From Sphingomonas sp. (GTDB lineage: Bacteria; Pseudomonadota; Alphaproteobacteria; Sphingomonadales; Sphingomonadaceae): 64,000 nucleotides of DNA. The DNA lies in contig NZ_QFOB01000006.1 of assembly GCF_003248515.1 (NCBI RefSeq), positions 346,483 to 410,482 of the forward strand, in the 5' to 3' direction. Positions 26,858-34,925 of the stretch are shown here, in pieces. Numbering within the stretch: position 1 is the stretch's first letter; every line of letters starts with the position of its first letter. Below the pieces are notes generated by a model. That model was not told where the DNA came from, ran no database searches, and saw only the letters and a list, made by a program, of their open reading frames with translations. Position numbers and translations under genes: made by a program.

Positions 26858-28402
26858 TCAGATCGCCTGCATCCCGCGATCGACGATCTTCCGGATGAGA
26901 TCGCGATGCTTGGGAAGGGTGCCGCGCAGCCGCTCCGCCATCACCTTATTCTCCCGGATCGCGCGTTCGGCGGTGCGGGCGTCGGCCACCAGCGAGTCCG
27001 CCTCGATCTCGGTTCGAAAGCCCATGCCGTAGAGCACATATTGATAGCTGGCGGCGGGAAACACTTCCTCCACGCGATCGAATTCGTCGTGCAGCCAGGG
27101 CCCCTGATACCGCCAGAGATGGAGAAGGTCCTTCAGCCTGTCCGATATGGTTTCGGGCAGCATATTATCCCGCCAGAATGCGGAATCGCGCCGTTTGCTC
27201 AGCACGTAATGCAGCTTCAGGAAATCGATGATGCGCCCCCAGCGATAGGTGGTGGTGGCGTTGAACCGGGCCGCGACGATATCCATCACCTCGCGGTTGG
27301 CGGGCATCTGCTCGGCTATGATCTTGGCCGAAAGTTCGACCAGAACGATCGCCGAAGCCTCCAGCGGCTCCAGGAAGCCGGCCGCGAGCCCCACGGCGAC
27401 GCAGTTCCGTTTCCAGAAGGTTTCGCGATGGCCGCTCCGGATCCGGATCTTGCGGACGGGCAGATGATCGGCCGCCGATCCGAGATAGGCGCGCAATTCT
27501 CCTTCGGCGGCATCGTCGCTGATATGGCGGCTGGAGAAGACATGTCCCACCCCGCGTCGCGTCGGCAAGCCGATGTCCCAGATCCACCCGGAACTCTGCG
27601 CGGTGGAGATGGTGTGGGTCGCGATCGGGCTGTCCTCGTCCGGATAGGGCACCTGCACGGCCAGCGCGGTATCGCAGAACAGCGTATCGCCACAGTCCTT
27701 GAAGCCCACGCCCAGCGCCTGCCCCAGCAGCAGCGATGAAAATCCCGTGCAGTCGACGAACAGATCGCCCTCGATCTCGCCCGCCTGCTCGGTCATGATC
27801 GCGCGAATATCGCCATTCTCGGCCAGTTCGACGGACCGCACATCGGCAAGCACGTGCCGGACGCCCAGCTTCGTAGTCGCATGCCGCTGAAGGAAGGGCG
27901 CGAATTTGCCCGCATCCAGATGATAGGCATAATTCGCCACGCCTTCATATTCGGGCGTGGTAATCATCTTGGGCGCCAGCCCGTCATCGCAGCACAGCCC
28001 TTGGGCGCAGACGGTATCGCAGAAACTGCTATCCTCGCCGGCATTCAGCCAGTGGGGCACCAGATTGACCTGCGAAAAGGCCTGCGGAAGCACCAGCGGA
28101 TGATAATAAGCGTCGTCGGGCGCACCCGTCGTCCAGCGCGCGAACAGCGCGCCCTGCTTGAAGGCCGCATCGCATTCCCGGAAGAAATCCGTTTCGGATA
28201 CGCCGATCTTGCGCAACGTTGACCGCAAGGTCGGCCACGTCCCCTCTCCCACCCCAATGATCGGAACGTTGGGGGATTCGACGAGGGTTACCGAGAAATG
28301 TTCCGGCATCCGGCTCTGATGGCGCGCGGCGACCGTCGCCGCCGTCAGCCAACCGGCCGTGCCGCCCCCCACGACGACGATCCTGCGCACGGGTTTGACC
28401 AT
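26858..28402 (-). CDS. Flavin-dependent tryptophan-halogenase-like protein
   Basis: This 514-residue protein has the FAD-binding GGGTAGW motif (residues 12-18). A lysine (Lys82, in DAAFKQGALFARW) sits where halogenases keep the catalytic lysine. SGWIWDIGL is the WxWxI motif and FLEPLEAS carries the conserved acidic residue. These are hallmarks of flavin-dependent halogenases needing FADH2 from a reductase, which is not seen nearby. Members located beside TonB receptors are common in sphingomonads, Caulobacter and Xanthomonas, and their substrates are mostly unknown. It is downstream of the TonB receptor on the same strand, separated by a strong hairpin. Confidence 0.9.
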   Translation of the reverse strand: MVKPVRRIVVVGGGTAGWLTAATVAARHQSRMPEHFSVTLVESPNVPIIGVGEGTWPTLRSTLRKIGVSETDFFRECDAAFKQGALFARWTTGAPDDAYYHPLVLPQAFSQVNLVPHWLNAGEDSSFCDTVCAQGLCCDDGLAPKMITTPEYEGVANYAYHLDAGKFAPFLQRHATTKLGVRHVLADVRSVELAENGDIRAIMTEQAGEIEGDLFVDCTGFSSLLLGQALGVGFKDCGDTLFCDTALAVQVPYPDEDSPIATHTISTAQSSGWIWDIGLPTRRGVGHVFSSRHISDDAAEGELRAYLGSAADHLPVRKIRIRSGHRETFWKRNCVAVGLAAGFLEPLEASAIVLVELSAKIIAEQMPANREVMDIVAARFNATTTYRWGRIIDFLKLHYVLSKRRDSAFWRDNMLPETISDRLKDLLHLWRYQGPWLHDEFDRVEEVFPAASYQYVLYGMGFRTEIEADSLVADARTAERAIRENKVMAERLRGTLPKHRDLIRKIVDRGMQAI

Positions 28403-28425
28403 AATATCTCACATGTAGGCCAAAC

Positions 28426-28455
28426 GGGGGCGCTCGCCAAAAGGCGAACGCCCCC
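28426..28455 (-). terminator. Hairpin between TonB receptor and halogenase genes
   Basis: GGGGGCGCTCGCC and GGCGAACGCCCCC form a 13-position stem with one mismatch and an AAAA loop. It lies in the 65-bp gap. With no T-run, partial termination or mRNA processing could set the receptor:halogenase ratio. Confidence 0.55.
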
Positions 28456-28467
28456 GCCGCCCAAGCC

Positions 28468-31374
28468 TTAGAAGTGGAAGCGCGCTCCGGCGGTGAAGCG
28501 GCGTCCATAGGACCAGACGTCGAGCGTCTGGTTCGAGAAGCGACCATGCGTGCTGTAGGTCGAATTGTTGAGGTTGGTCGCCTCGCCAAAGACCGTCAGC
28601 TGCGGCGTGATGTCGTAGCTTGCCGACATGTCGACCTGGATCTGCTTGTCGACATAGACAGGCTCGGCACCGAAGGTACCGCCCTGGCCCTGGCCAAGAC
28701 CAGACAGATATTCGTCGCGCCAGTTGACCGAGGCACGGATCTGGAACCCGTTCTTGTCATAGAAGCCGACGAAGTTGGCCGAATTGGCAAGACCCGTGAT
28801 CGCGAAGGCCGCACCGGAAATGTCCGCACTGTCGAACTTCCGGTTCGTATTCACGAACGTGCCGTTGACGCTGAAGCCGAAGCCGCTGTCGCCAAACACC
28901 TGCTGCATCGCGATTTCGACGCCGCGGACGGTCGCCTTCGGACCGTTGATCTTCGCGTTGACCTGGAATTGCGCGGCCGATCCGGTGAAGGGATCGATCA
29001 CGCCGGGGAAGGTCTGCGTCGAAACGCCGCCCACGATGAAGTTGGACAGATTCTTGATGAACCCGTTCACCGCGAAATACGAGTTGCGCGCATAATACCA
29101 TTCGACGCCCAGATCGTAATTGTCGGCAAGATATGGCGTCAGGTTGGGGTTGCCGCCCGAGGCCGAAAGGCTGCCGCGACGCAGCGTGCCAAGGTTCACC
29201 GTCGGCTTCAGATCACCAAGCACCGGCCGCGTGAGCGTGCGGGACGCATCGGCGCGCAGATACAATTTCGGCGTGATCTCAAGCTTCATGTCGAGGCTCG
29301 GAAGCAGATAATTATACTTGTTTCCGCGAACGATGCTCTGCGTCGGAGTGTAGGCGGCCTGCAGGAGCGTCGGATCGTTGGCATCGAGGATCAACTGCGT
29401 CGGATCACGACCAATCGCGGAGGCGGTGACCTTCGTCCCCTCATTGCGGATGCCCGCGTTGAAGTGGAACGGCATGTCCCCGATCTCGACATCGAAGCCC
29501 GCCTTCACGAAGATCGCATAGGTCTTCTCGTGGACGCTCAGCACCGAGCCAGGATCGAATGCGGGCGAAACCGAACCACGCCCGGTCGCTTCCAGCGCCG
29601 AATAGATGACGTAGGGATCATATTTCAGGAAGCCGGGCGCCAATCCGCTGGACGAATAGCCGGGGATGAAGCCGTTGGTGCTGATCGTGCCCTTGAACGC
29701 CGCCGCCGGCAGAGGATACAGCGCACCTGTGCGGCCCGAAGGCGTACCATAGCCACCGTAAGACGCGAACACGTTATTCGTGAAGGTGTTCGTCGATTCC
29801 TGATAGAACTTCGTATCCAGATACTGGCCACCGAAGGCGATCTTGAAATTATCGCCGTCATAGGATCCGGTGAAGCGGCCCTGCTTCAGCTTGTTCGTGC
29901 GATAAGGCGCACCGCGTACGATGACGTGCGAGCCCATCACAGACGTATCGAGGAAGCGCGACAGATTACCGGCCGGGCCGATATCGTGCAGCACCGGAAG
30001 ATCGTTGCTGCTCGATCCGATGATGCCGAGACCCGTATTGGCACCGAGGATGGTGGACACGCGACCACCGGTCGAAAGGAAGGGGCCGGTGGAGCTATTG
30101 TTATAGCCACCATAGCCGATATCCATATTGTCGCCGTAGCCGTTGCGATGCGGATTGAACACGCTCTTCGCATAGGCGCCGTCGACATCGAACTTCAGTC
30201 GGTCGGTTGCCTCCCACTTGACGTTGGCGCCCGTCTGGTTGGTCTGATTGATCGAACGGCCGAAGCCGGCATTGAAATCCATCGGCGTACCGAACTGGTT
30301 GAAGTCGATCGCCGTGCCGTTGCTGTCCAGTTTCAGGTTGCGCAGATCGTCACCCGCGAACCAGGCGCCATAGCCGTAGGTCTCGGTGTGAAGCGTCTGG
30401 CGCGTATAATTGTGATCGACCGTCAGCAGCAGCGTGTCGCTCGGGCGCCACTGAACCGCCAGACGCCCATCGATACGTTCGTCTTGGGTCGTGACCTGGT
30501 TGGCGCCGATCTGTTGCGGGAACCAGCCCAGCACGGTCTTGTTCGCCGCCGTCAGGTCGGAAGCCGAGCAGCTCGGGCCGGACTGGCAGCGATAGAAGCG
30601 ATTACCGACCCAGCCGGGAATGAAGACCTGGTTCGAAGTCGTGTCGCGGCGGCTGTAGATAAAGTTGCCGAGCACGCCGAACGTATCATCCGCGAAGGTG
30701 TCGCTCAGCAGGATGCCCGCCGACGGCCGCGCATCCTTGTTGCGCGACTGGATCGTGCCGGATGCCACCGCCGAAGCGTGAAAGCCGGTCCGGTCGAAGG
30801 GCTTCGGCTGGGCGACGTCGATCGTGGCGCCGATCGCGCTGGACGAAAGGCCGACATCCGGCGTCTTGTACACGCTCAGACGGCCGACGAAATCCGCGCC
30901 GACGGTGGTGAAGTCGACACCGCGCCCGCCGGATGCCGTGGAAACACGACGACCGTCATACAGCGTGTCGTTGAAATCGCCGCCGAAGCCGCGGATGCTG
31001 ACGCCGGTCGCTTCACCACGGGATCCGGAGCGCTGGATCGAAACGCCCGGAAGGCGCTGCATGGCGGACGCCACGTTCGAATCCGGGAACTTGCCGATAT
31101 CTTCGGCCGAAATCACGTCGACGACGCCCGGCGACGTGCGCTTGATATCCAGATTGCGCTGCAGCGAGCCGCGAATACCCGTCACGACGATTTCAGAGCG
31201 GGCCTGCGCCTCCTCGTCGGAAAGCTGAGTGGCCTGCGCCGGTGCGCCGCCAGCGGCCTGCGCGGCAGCCGAAGTTGCTCCTGTGAGCGCTATCAGACTT
31301 GAAGCCGCGATGAGCGCACGCCTCCGCGAACGCCGAACTCCGCCAAAAGAGTTGGATATATCCGAATCCTGCAT
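28468..31374 (-). CDS. TonB-dependent outer-membrane receptor of the halogenase module
   Basis: This protein of about 968 residues has a signal peptide after an arginine-rich N-region (SRRRALIAASSLIALTGATSAAAQA). The Ton-box/plug start is EIVVTGIRGSLQRNLDIKR, the plug motif is EDIGKFPDSNVASAMQRLPGV, and the barrel ends GARFHF. It belongs to the TonB receptor group typical of Caulobacter and sphingomonad carbohydrate loci. The ATG at 31374 with GGGGG ahead is the likeliest start; in-frame ATGs upstream (31407, 31419) are alternatives. The divergent partner is the SapC gene. Confidence 0.9.
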   Translation of the reverse strand: MQDSDISNSFGGVRRSRRRALIAASSLIALTGATSAAAQAAGGAPAQATQLSDEEAQARSEIVVTGIRGSLQRNLDIKRTSPGVVDVISAEDIGKFPDSNVASAMQRLPGVSIQRSGSRGEATGVSIRGFGGDFNDTLYDGRRVSTASGGRGVDFTTVGADFVGRLSVYKTPDVGLSSSAIGATIDVAQPKPFDRTGFHASAVASGTIQSRNKDARPSAGILLSDTFADDTFGVLGNFIYSRRDTTSNQVFIPGWVGNRFYRCQSGPSCSASDLTAANKTVLGWFPQQIGANQVTTQDERIDGRLAVQWRPSDTLLLTVDHNYTRQTLHTETYGYGAWFAGDDLRNLKLDSNGTAIDFNQFGTPMDFNAGFGRSINQTNQTGANVKWEATDRLKFDVDGAYAKSVFNPHRNGYGDNMDIGYGGYNNSSTGPFLSTGGRVSTILGANTGLGIIGSSSNDLPVLHDIGPAGNLSRFLDTSVMGSHVIVRGAPYRTNKLKQGRFTGSYDGDNFKIAFGGQYLDTKFYQESTNTFTNNVFASYGGYGTPSGRTGALYPLPAAAFKGTISTNGFIPGYSSSGLAPGFLKYDPYVIYSALEATGRGSVSPAFDPGSVLSVHEKTYAIFVKAGFDVEIGDMPFHFNAGIRNEGTKVTASAIGRDPTQLILDANDPTLLQAAYTPTQSIVRGNKYNYLLPSLDMKLEITPKLYLRADASRTLTRPVLGDLKPTVNLGTLRRGSLSASGGNPNLTPYLADNYDLGVEWYYARNSYFAVNGFIKNLSNFIVGGVSTQTFPGVIDPFTGSAAQFQVNAKINGPKATVRGVEIAMQQVFGDSGFGFSVNGTFVNTNRKFDSADISGAAFAITGLANSANFVGFYDKNGFQIRASVNWRDEYLSGLGQGQGGTFGAEPVYVDKQIQVDMSASYDITPQLTVFGEATNLNNSTYSTHGRFSNQTLDVWSYGRRFTAGARFHF

Positions 31375-31396
31375 CACACCCCCTGTTGTCGACATC

Positions 31397-31407
31397 TTGT
31401 CCGACAT
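31397..31407. promoter_or_regulatory. Possible regulon-B-like site (one mismatch)
   Basis: TTGTCCGACAT differs by one base from TTGTCTGACAT seen at 42300 and 48463. It overlaps an alternative ATG-TCG-GAC start of the receptor, so coding constraint could explain it. A second near-match, TTGTCTGCGTT, is at 31552-31562 in the same divergent gap. Confidence 0.3.
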
Positions 31408-31663
31408 TTGGATCATCATTCGGACCAGATTTTGATGGCTGGGGAGCGCAAAGCTGAACGTGGGACACGTTTGCCTTGATCAGGTTCTCTCCAGCAACCT
31501 CTATCGGGTCTGGAATCAGAATATTTCCAAACTTCGACGCTATCAAGCTATTTGTCTGCGTTAAAAAATTGCATCTATCCTTCCGATCATGGCTGGACCG
31601 GTTATGCCGCGTTGGTATGACCGGCCGAGAACGATCTGGCGAGATGATCGTGGGGGAGGAAGA

Positions 31664-32353
31664 ATGACAGTGGCACTGGAAATCCTGAACACCGATCGGC
31701 ACCGGTTGCTCAGGATTAGCGAAAATCCGGGAAAACCTGCGCATTTCACGATGATCACGCTCGACGAATTCCCGGCCGCCGCCGCCGTCTGTCCGATCTT
31801 CTTCGCCAAGGACGCATCGAGCGGCGATTTCTATGCGGGCGCCATGTTCGGGTTCCAGCCCGGCGAATTGCTGGTCGATTGGTCCCCGACAAGCGGCTGC
31901 GCCTTTCAGCCTCTGGACCTTCAGAGGCGCGGTTTTTTCATCGCCGGGCAGGATATCGCGATCGATCCTGCCCATCCGCGATTCTCGGACGGCGCCTCGA
32001 AGCAGCTTTTCAGCGACTCCGGCCAGCCGGAAGAGGCCCTTTCGCAGATTCAACGCATCATCGGACGGCTCAAGTCAGGGGTGGACGCGACGCGCGATTT
32101 CATCGCCGCCCTTCTCTCGCTGAAAGTCATCGAGCCGATCGATATCAGGCTCAACTTCGATGACGGGGAAAATCTCAGTCTGGACGGGCTCTATACAGTC
32201 AGCCGCGACGCGCTGAACGAACTCGACGATCAACAGATCACGAAACTGTTCCGCGCCGGCTATCTCCAGATGGCGCTGTGCGTCGCATTTTCCCAGGCGC
32301 AGATCCCGGTGATGGCGCGTCGGAGAAACGAGCGGCTGACCGCGATCTCGTGA
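31664..32353 (+). CDS. SapC-family protein
   Basis: This 229-residue protein shows SapC family hallmarks: HRLLRI near the N-terminus, FPAAAAVCPIFFAKD, then a GxxPGELLVDW-like segment and LDLQRRGFFIAG. No signal peptide is present. The ATG at 31664 follows GGGGAGGAAG. The family is named after an S-layer-associated protein of Campylobacter, but its biochemical role in proteobacterial TonB loci is not established. The stop overlaps the start of the JmjC-like cupin (TGATG at 32351-32355), so the two are translationally coupled. Confidence 0.85.
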   Translation: MTVALEILNTDRHRLLRISENPGKPAHFTMITLDEFPAAAAVCPIFFAKDASSGDFYAGAMFGFQPGELLVDWSPTSGCAFQPLDLQRRGFFIAGQDIAIDPAHPRFSDGASKQLFSDSGQPEEALSQIQRIIGRLKSGVDATRDFIAALLSLKVIEPIDIRLNFDDGENLSLDGLYTVSRDALNELDDQQITKLFRAGYLQMALCVAFSQAQIPVMARRRNERLTAIS

Positions 32354-33354
32354 TGGCGGTCGATCCCGCCTGGCTCGCGGACGGCCCGCTCTTCAGGAGC
32401 GAGATCGCGGCCCGTTGCAAACCGGTGCTGCTGCCGGGGCTCCTTCGTGATTGGCCGGCCGTGCGGGAAGGCGCGGCGTCGCCCGCGGCACTTGCCCGCT
32501 ATCTGGCCCGTTTCGCCACTGACCGGGAAGCGCAGGCCTTCGTCGGCGAGCCGGGCATTGCCGGCCGCTATTCCTATGGCGCCAATCTGGAAGGCTTCAA
32601 TTTCGAGCGGATCGACATGGATGTCATGTCCGCACTCGAACGCCTGCTCGCGGCTCAAAACGAGCCGCTCCCGGAGAGCTTCTATATGGGCTCGATACCG
32701 GCGGACATGTTTCTTCCCGGCTTCGCGGAGGAAAATCGGATCGCCATCGTTCCGCCCTCCGTCAGCCCGCGCCTCTGGATCGGGAGCGCGTCGCACATTG
32801 CCTGTCACTATGACACGTACGATAATGTCGCAGGTGTCATTGCCGGGCGGCGGCGCTTCACCCTCTATCCGCCCGAAGCGATCGAAAGCCTGTATGTCGG
32901 CCCGATCGACCATACGATGGCGGGTCAGCCGATCGCGCTGGCGGAAGGATCTTCGCCGGGCGATCCCCGCTATCCCGATTTCGAGGCCATGCGCGATCAG
33001 GCGATCATGTTCGATCTGGCCGAAGGCGACGCTCTCTATATCCCGAAATTGTGGTGGCACAGGGTCGATGCGACGGCGCCGTTCAACATGCTCGTCAACT
33101 ATTGGTGGGATGCATTCAGCAACGGCACCGACGCGCCTTATACCACGATGCTTCTGGCCATGATCGCGCTCGCGGAGCGCCCGGAGGCCGAACGGCAGTC
33201 CTGGCGGGCTTTCTTCGATCATTATGTGTTCCGGCCGCAGGGACATCCGCTTCGGCATCTGCCCGAGGCGAAGCATGGCATCCTCGGCGCGCTCGCAAAC
33301 GGCAATTACGGACGCATCCGCGCCCATGTGATGCAGATGCTGCGGCGCGGCTGA
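32353..33354 (+). CDS. JmjC-like cupin (cupin_8) protein, possible Fe(II)/2-oxoglutarate oxygenase
   Basis: This 333-residue protein has the cupin_8/JmjC layout: KPVLLPGLLRDWPA at the N-terminus, an iron-site candidate HYDTYDN (HxD), and a distal histidine in LWWHRVD. It could hydroxylate a protein or small molecule using 2-oxoglutarate. The ATG at 32353 overlaps the SapC stop. Together with the SapC gene, the halogenase and the TonB receptor it forms a recurring four-gene set. Confidence 0.85.
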   Translation: MAVDPAWLADGPLFRSEIAARCKPVLLPGLLRDWPAVREGAASPAALARYLARFATDREAQAFVGEPGIAGRYSYGANLEGFNFERIDMDVMSALERLLAAQNEPLPESFYMGSIPADMFLPGFAEENRIAIVPPSVSPRLWIGSASHIACHYDTYDNVAGVIAGRRRFTLYPPEAIESLYVGPIDHTMAGQPIALAEGSSPGDPRYPDFEAMRDQAIMFDLAEGDALYIPKLWWHRVDATAPFNMLVNYWWDAFSNGTDAPYTTMLLAMIALAERPEAERQSWRAFFDHYVFRPQGHPLRHLPEAKHGILGALANGNYGRIRAHVMQMLRRG

Positions 33355-33414
33355 CATCCCCTGCCACGGGCCAGGATATCGCCCGCCGCCTCTATGCTCG
33401 TGGTCAGGCGCAGA

Positions 33415-34773
33415 TCAGGCCGCGTTGGCCACGCGATGCAGCGCGTCGAGTTCGCCACTCTGCCTCGCCCTGCGGCCATAGACCATTTCGAACAGTGGAC
33501 CGGCCATCATCGTGGTGACGATCGCCATCAGCACCAGCATGGAAAAGAGGGTCGGCCCGATAATCCCCTTCTGCAGGCCGATGTTGATGATGATGAGTTC
33601 CATCAGACCGCGCGAATTCATCAACGCGCCAATGCCCAGTGCCGTCCGATTGTCCTCGCCGGCGAGCCGTGCCGCGAGATAGCAGGCGCCGCCCTTGGCA
33701 AGGATCGAAACGACGAGGATTCCCAGCGCGATCAGCAGCAGGGAAACCGAATTGACCATGTCGATCCGCGTGTTGAGCCCCGAATAGGTGAAAAACATCG
33801 GCAGCAGCAGAACGACCGCCAGAGGCTCCACCTTCCGCTTCAGATCCTCGGCGAACCGTCCGCGCGGCATGACGGCGCCAAGCACGAAACCACCGAAAAT
33901 GGCGTGGATGCCCACGGCATCCATCAGGAAGGCCGAAAGGCTGAAGGCCGCGAGCGTAATCGCCAGGATGGCATAGCTCATCTCGCCCTGCTCTTCCACG
34001 CGACGGGCGAGAGGGGCGAAGACGCGCGGACCGAACGTAATCACGAGCCCGGCCCAGATCAGGCCGCCGCCAATGGCGAGGATCGCCACCCCCGCCCCGC
34101 CCCCGAACGTTGCCAGCACGATCGCCAGCACGCACCAGGAACAGGCATCGTCGAAGGCCCCTGCCGTGAGCGAAAGCGTGCCAAGCGAACTATTGGCCAG
34201 CCCACGCTCGTTGATGATGCGTGCCAGCATGGGGAAAGCGGTGAGCGCGATGCACGCGCCCATGAACAAGGTTGCGTTCGCCACGGAAATCTGGGGCGAA
34301 AAGAGTCCCGGAATCCTGACGAGAAACGGGGTTATCAGGATCGCGAAGGCGAAGGGCGCCGAAATGCCCGCGAGCGAAACCGCCGCCGCACTCTTCGCCT
34401 TCGATCGGAAATGATCGGTCCGAAGCGTCGTCCCCACAAGGAACATGTACAGCCCAACGCCGAGCTGAGAGCCCGCATAGAGGATGTTGCGGGTTTCCTT
34501 CGCGAAGATCGCGCCCTGGAGATCAGGCAGGAGGAGCCCCAGCAGCGATGGCCCCAGAAACACGCCGGCGATCATCTCGCCCACCACTTGCGGCTGGGCC
34601 AGCAGCTTCCGGCCGAGCCAGCCGACAACACGGCAAGCCACAAGGATTACAGCCAGTTGCAAAAAGAAATGGATCGAGAAATCACCGGGAACATAGCTAT
34701 TCGCGGCGGCATCCATGGCCGGACCGTGTGGCGAAAGAACGCTCCTTACGGTCGACCAAAGACTTTCGATCAT
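33415..34773 (-). CDS. CPA2-type cation:proton antiporter
   Basis: This 452-residue protein has about 12-13 membrane helices. GEMIAGVFLGPSLLG and FDDACSWCVLAIVLATFGG (a DD-type ion site) are typical of the KefB/NapA-like CPA2 family. No RCK/TrkA-N domain follows, so it is a stand-alone Na+(K+)/H+ exchanger. The ATG at 34773 follows GGGGGAG. It converges on the cupin gene, has no recognisable regulon site and looks unrelated to the catabolic loci around it. Confidence 0.88.
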   Translation of the reverse strand: MIESLWSTVRSVLSPHGPAMDAAANSYVPGDFSIHFFLQLAVILVACRVVGWLGRKLLAQPQVVGEMIAGVFLGPSLLGLLLPDLQGAIFAKETRNILYAGSQLGVGLYMFLVGTTLRTDHFRSKAKSAAAVSLAGISAPFAFAILITPFLVRIPGLFSPQISVANATLFMGACIALTAFPMLARIINERGLANSSLGTLSLTAGAFDDACSWCVLAIVLATFGGGAGVAILAIGGGLIWAGLVITFGPRVFAPLARRVEEQGEMSYAILAITLAAFSLSAFLMDAVGIHAIFGGFVLGAVMPRGRFAEDLKRKVEPLAVVLLLPMFFTYSGLNTRIDMVNSVSLLLIALGILVVSILAKGGACYLAARLAGEDNRTALGIGALMNSRGLMELIIINIGLQKGIIGPTLFSMLVLMAIVTTMMAGPLFEMVYGRRARQSGELDALHRVANAA

Positions 34774-34925
34774 ATCACTCCCCCGAATTGCTCTTTGAAG
34801 CAATGATATTCGGATCGGTGCCGTTTACAACATGCCCTTCATAACAAATTCGTCGCCGATCCCGAATCGAAAGCCGGTTGACAAAGAATTGCGACGGATA
34901 TCCCGACCCGATTCTTGGCCTGTCG

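Noticed and set aside
28474..31302. 942-codon open frame on the plus strand opposite a TonB receptor
   Set aside because: The translation is compositionally odd and the other strand encodes a complete receptor with signal peptide, plug and barrel end.
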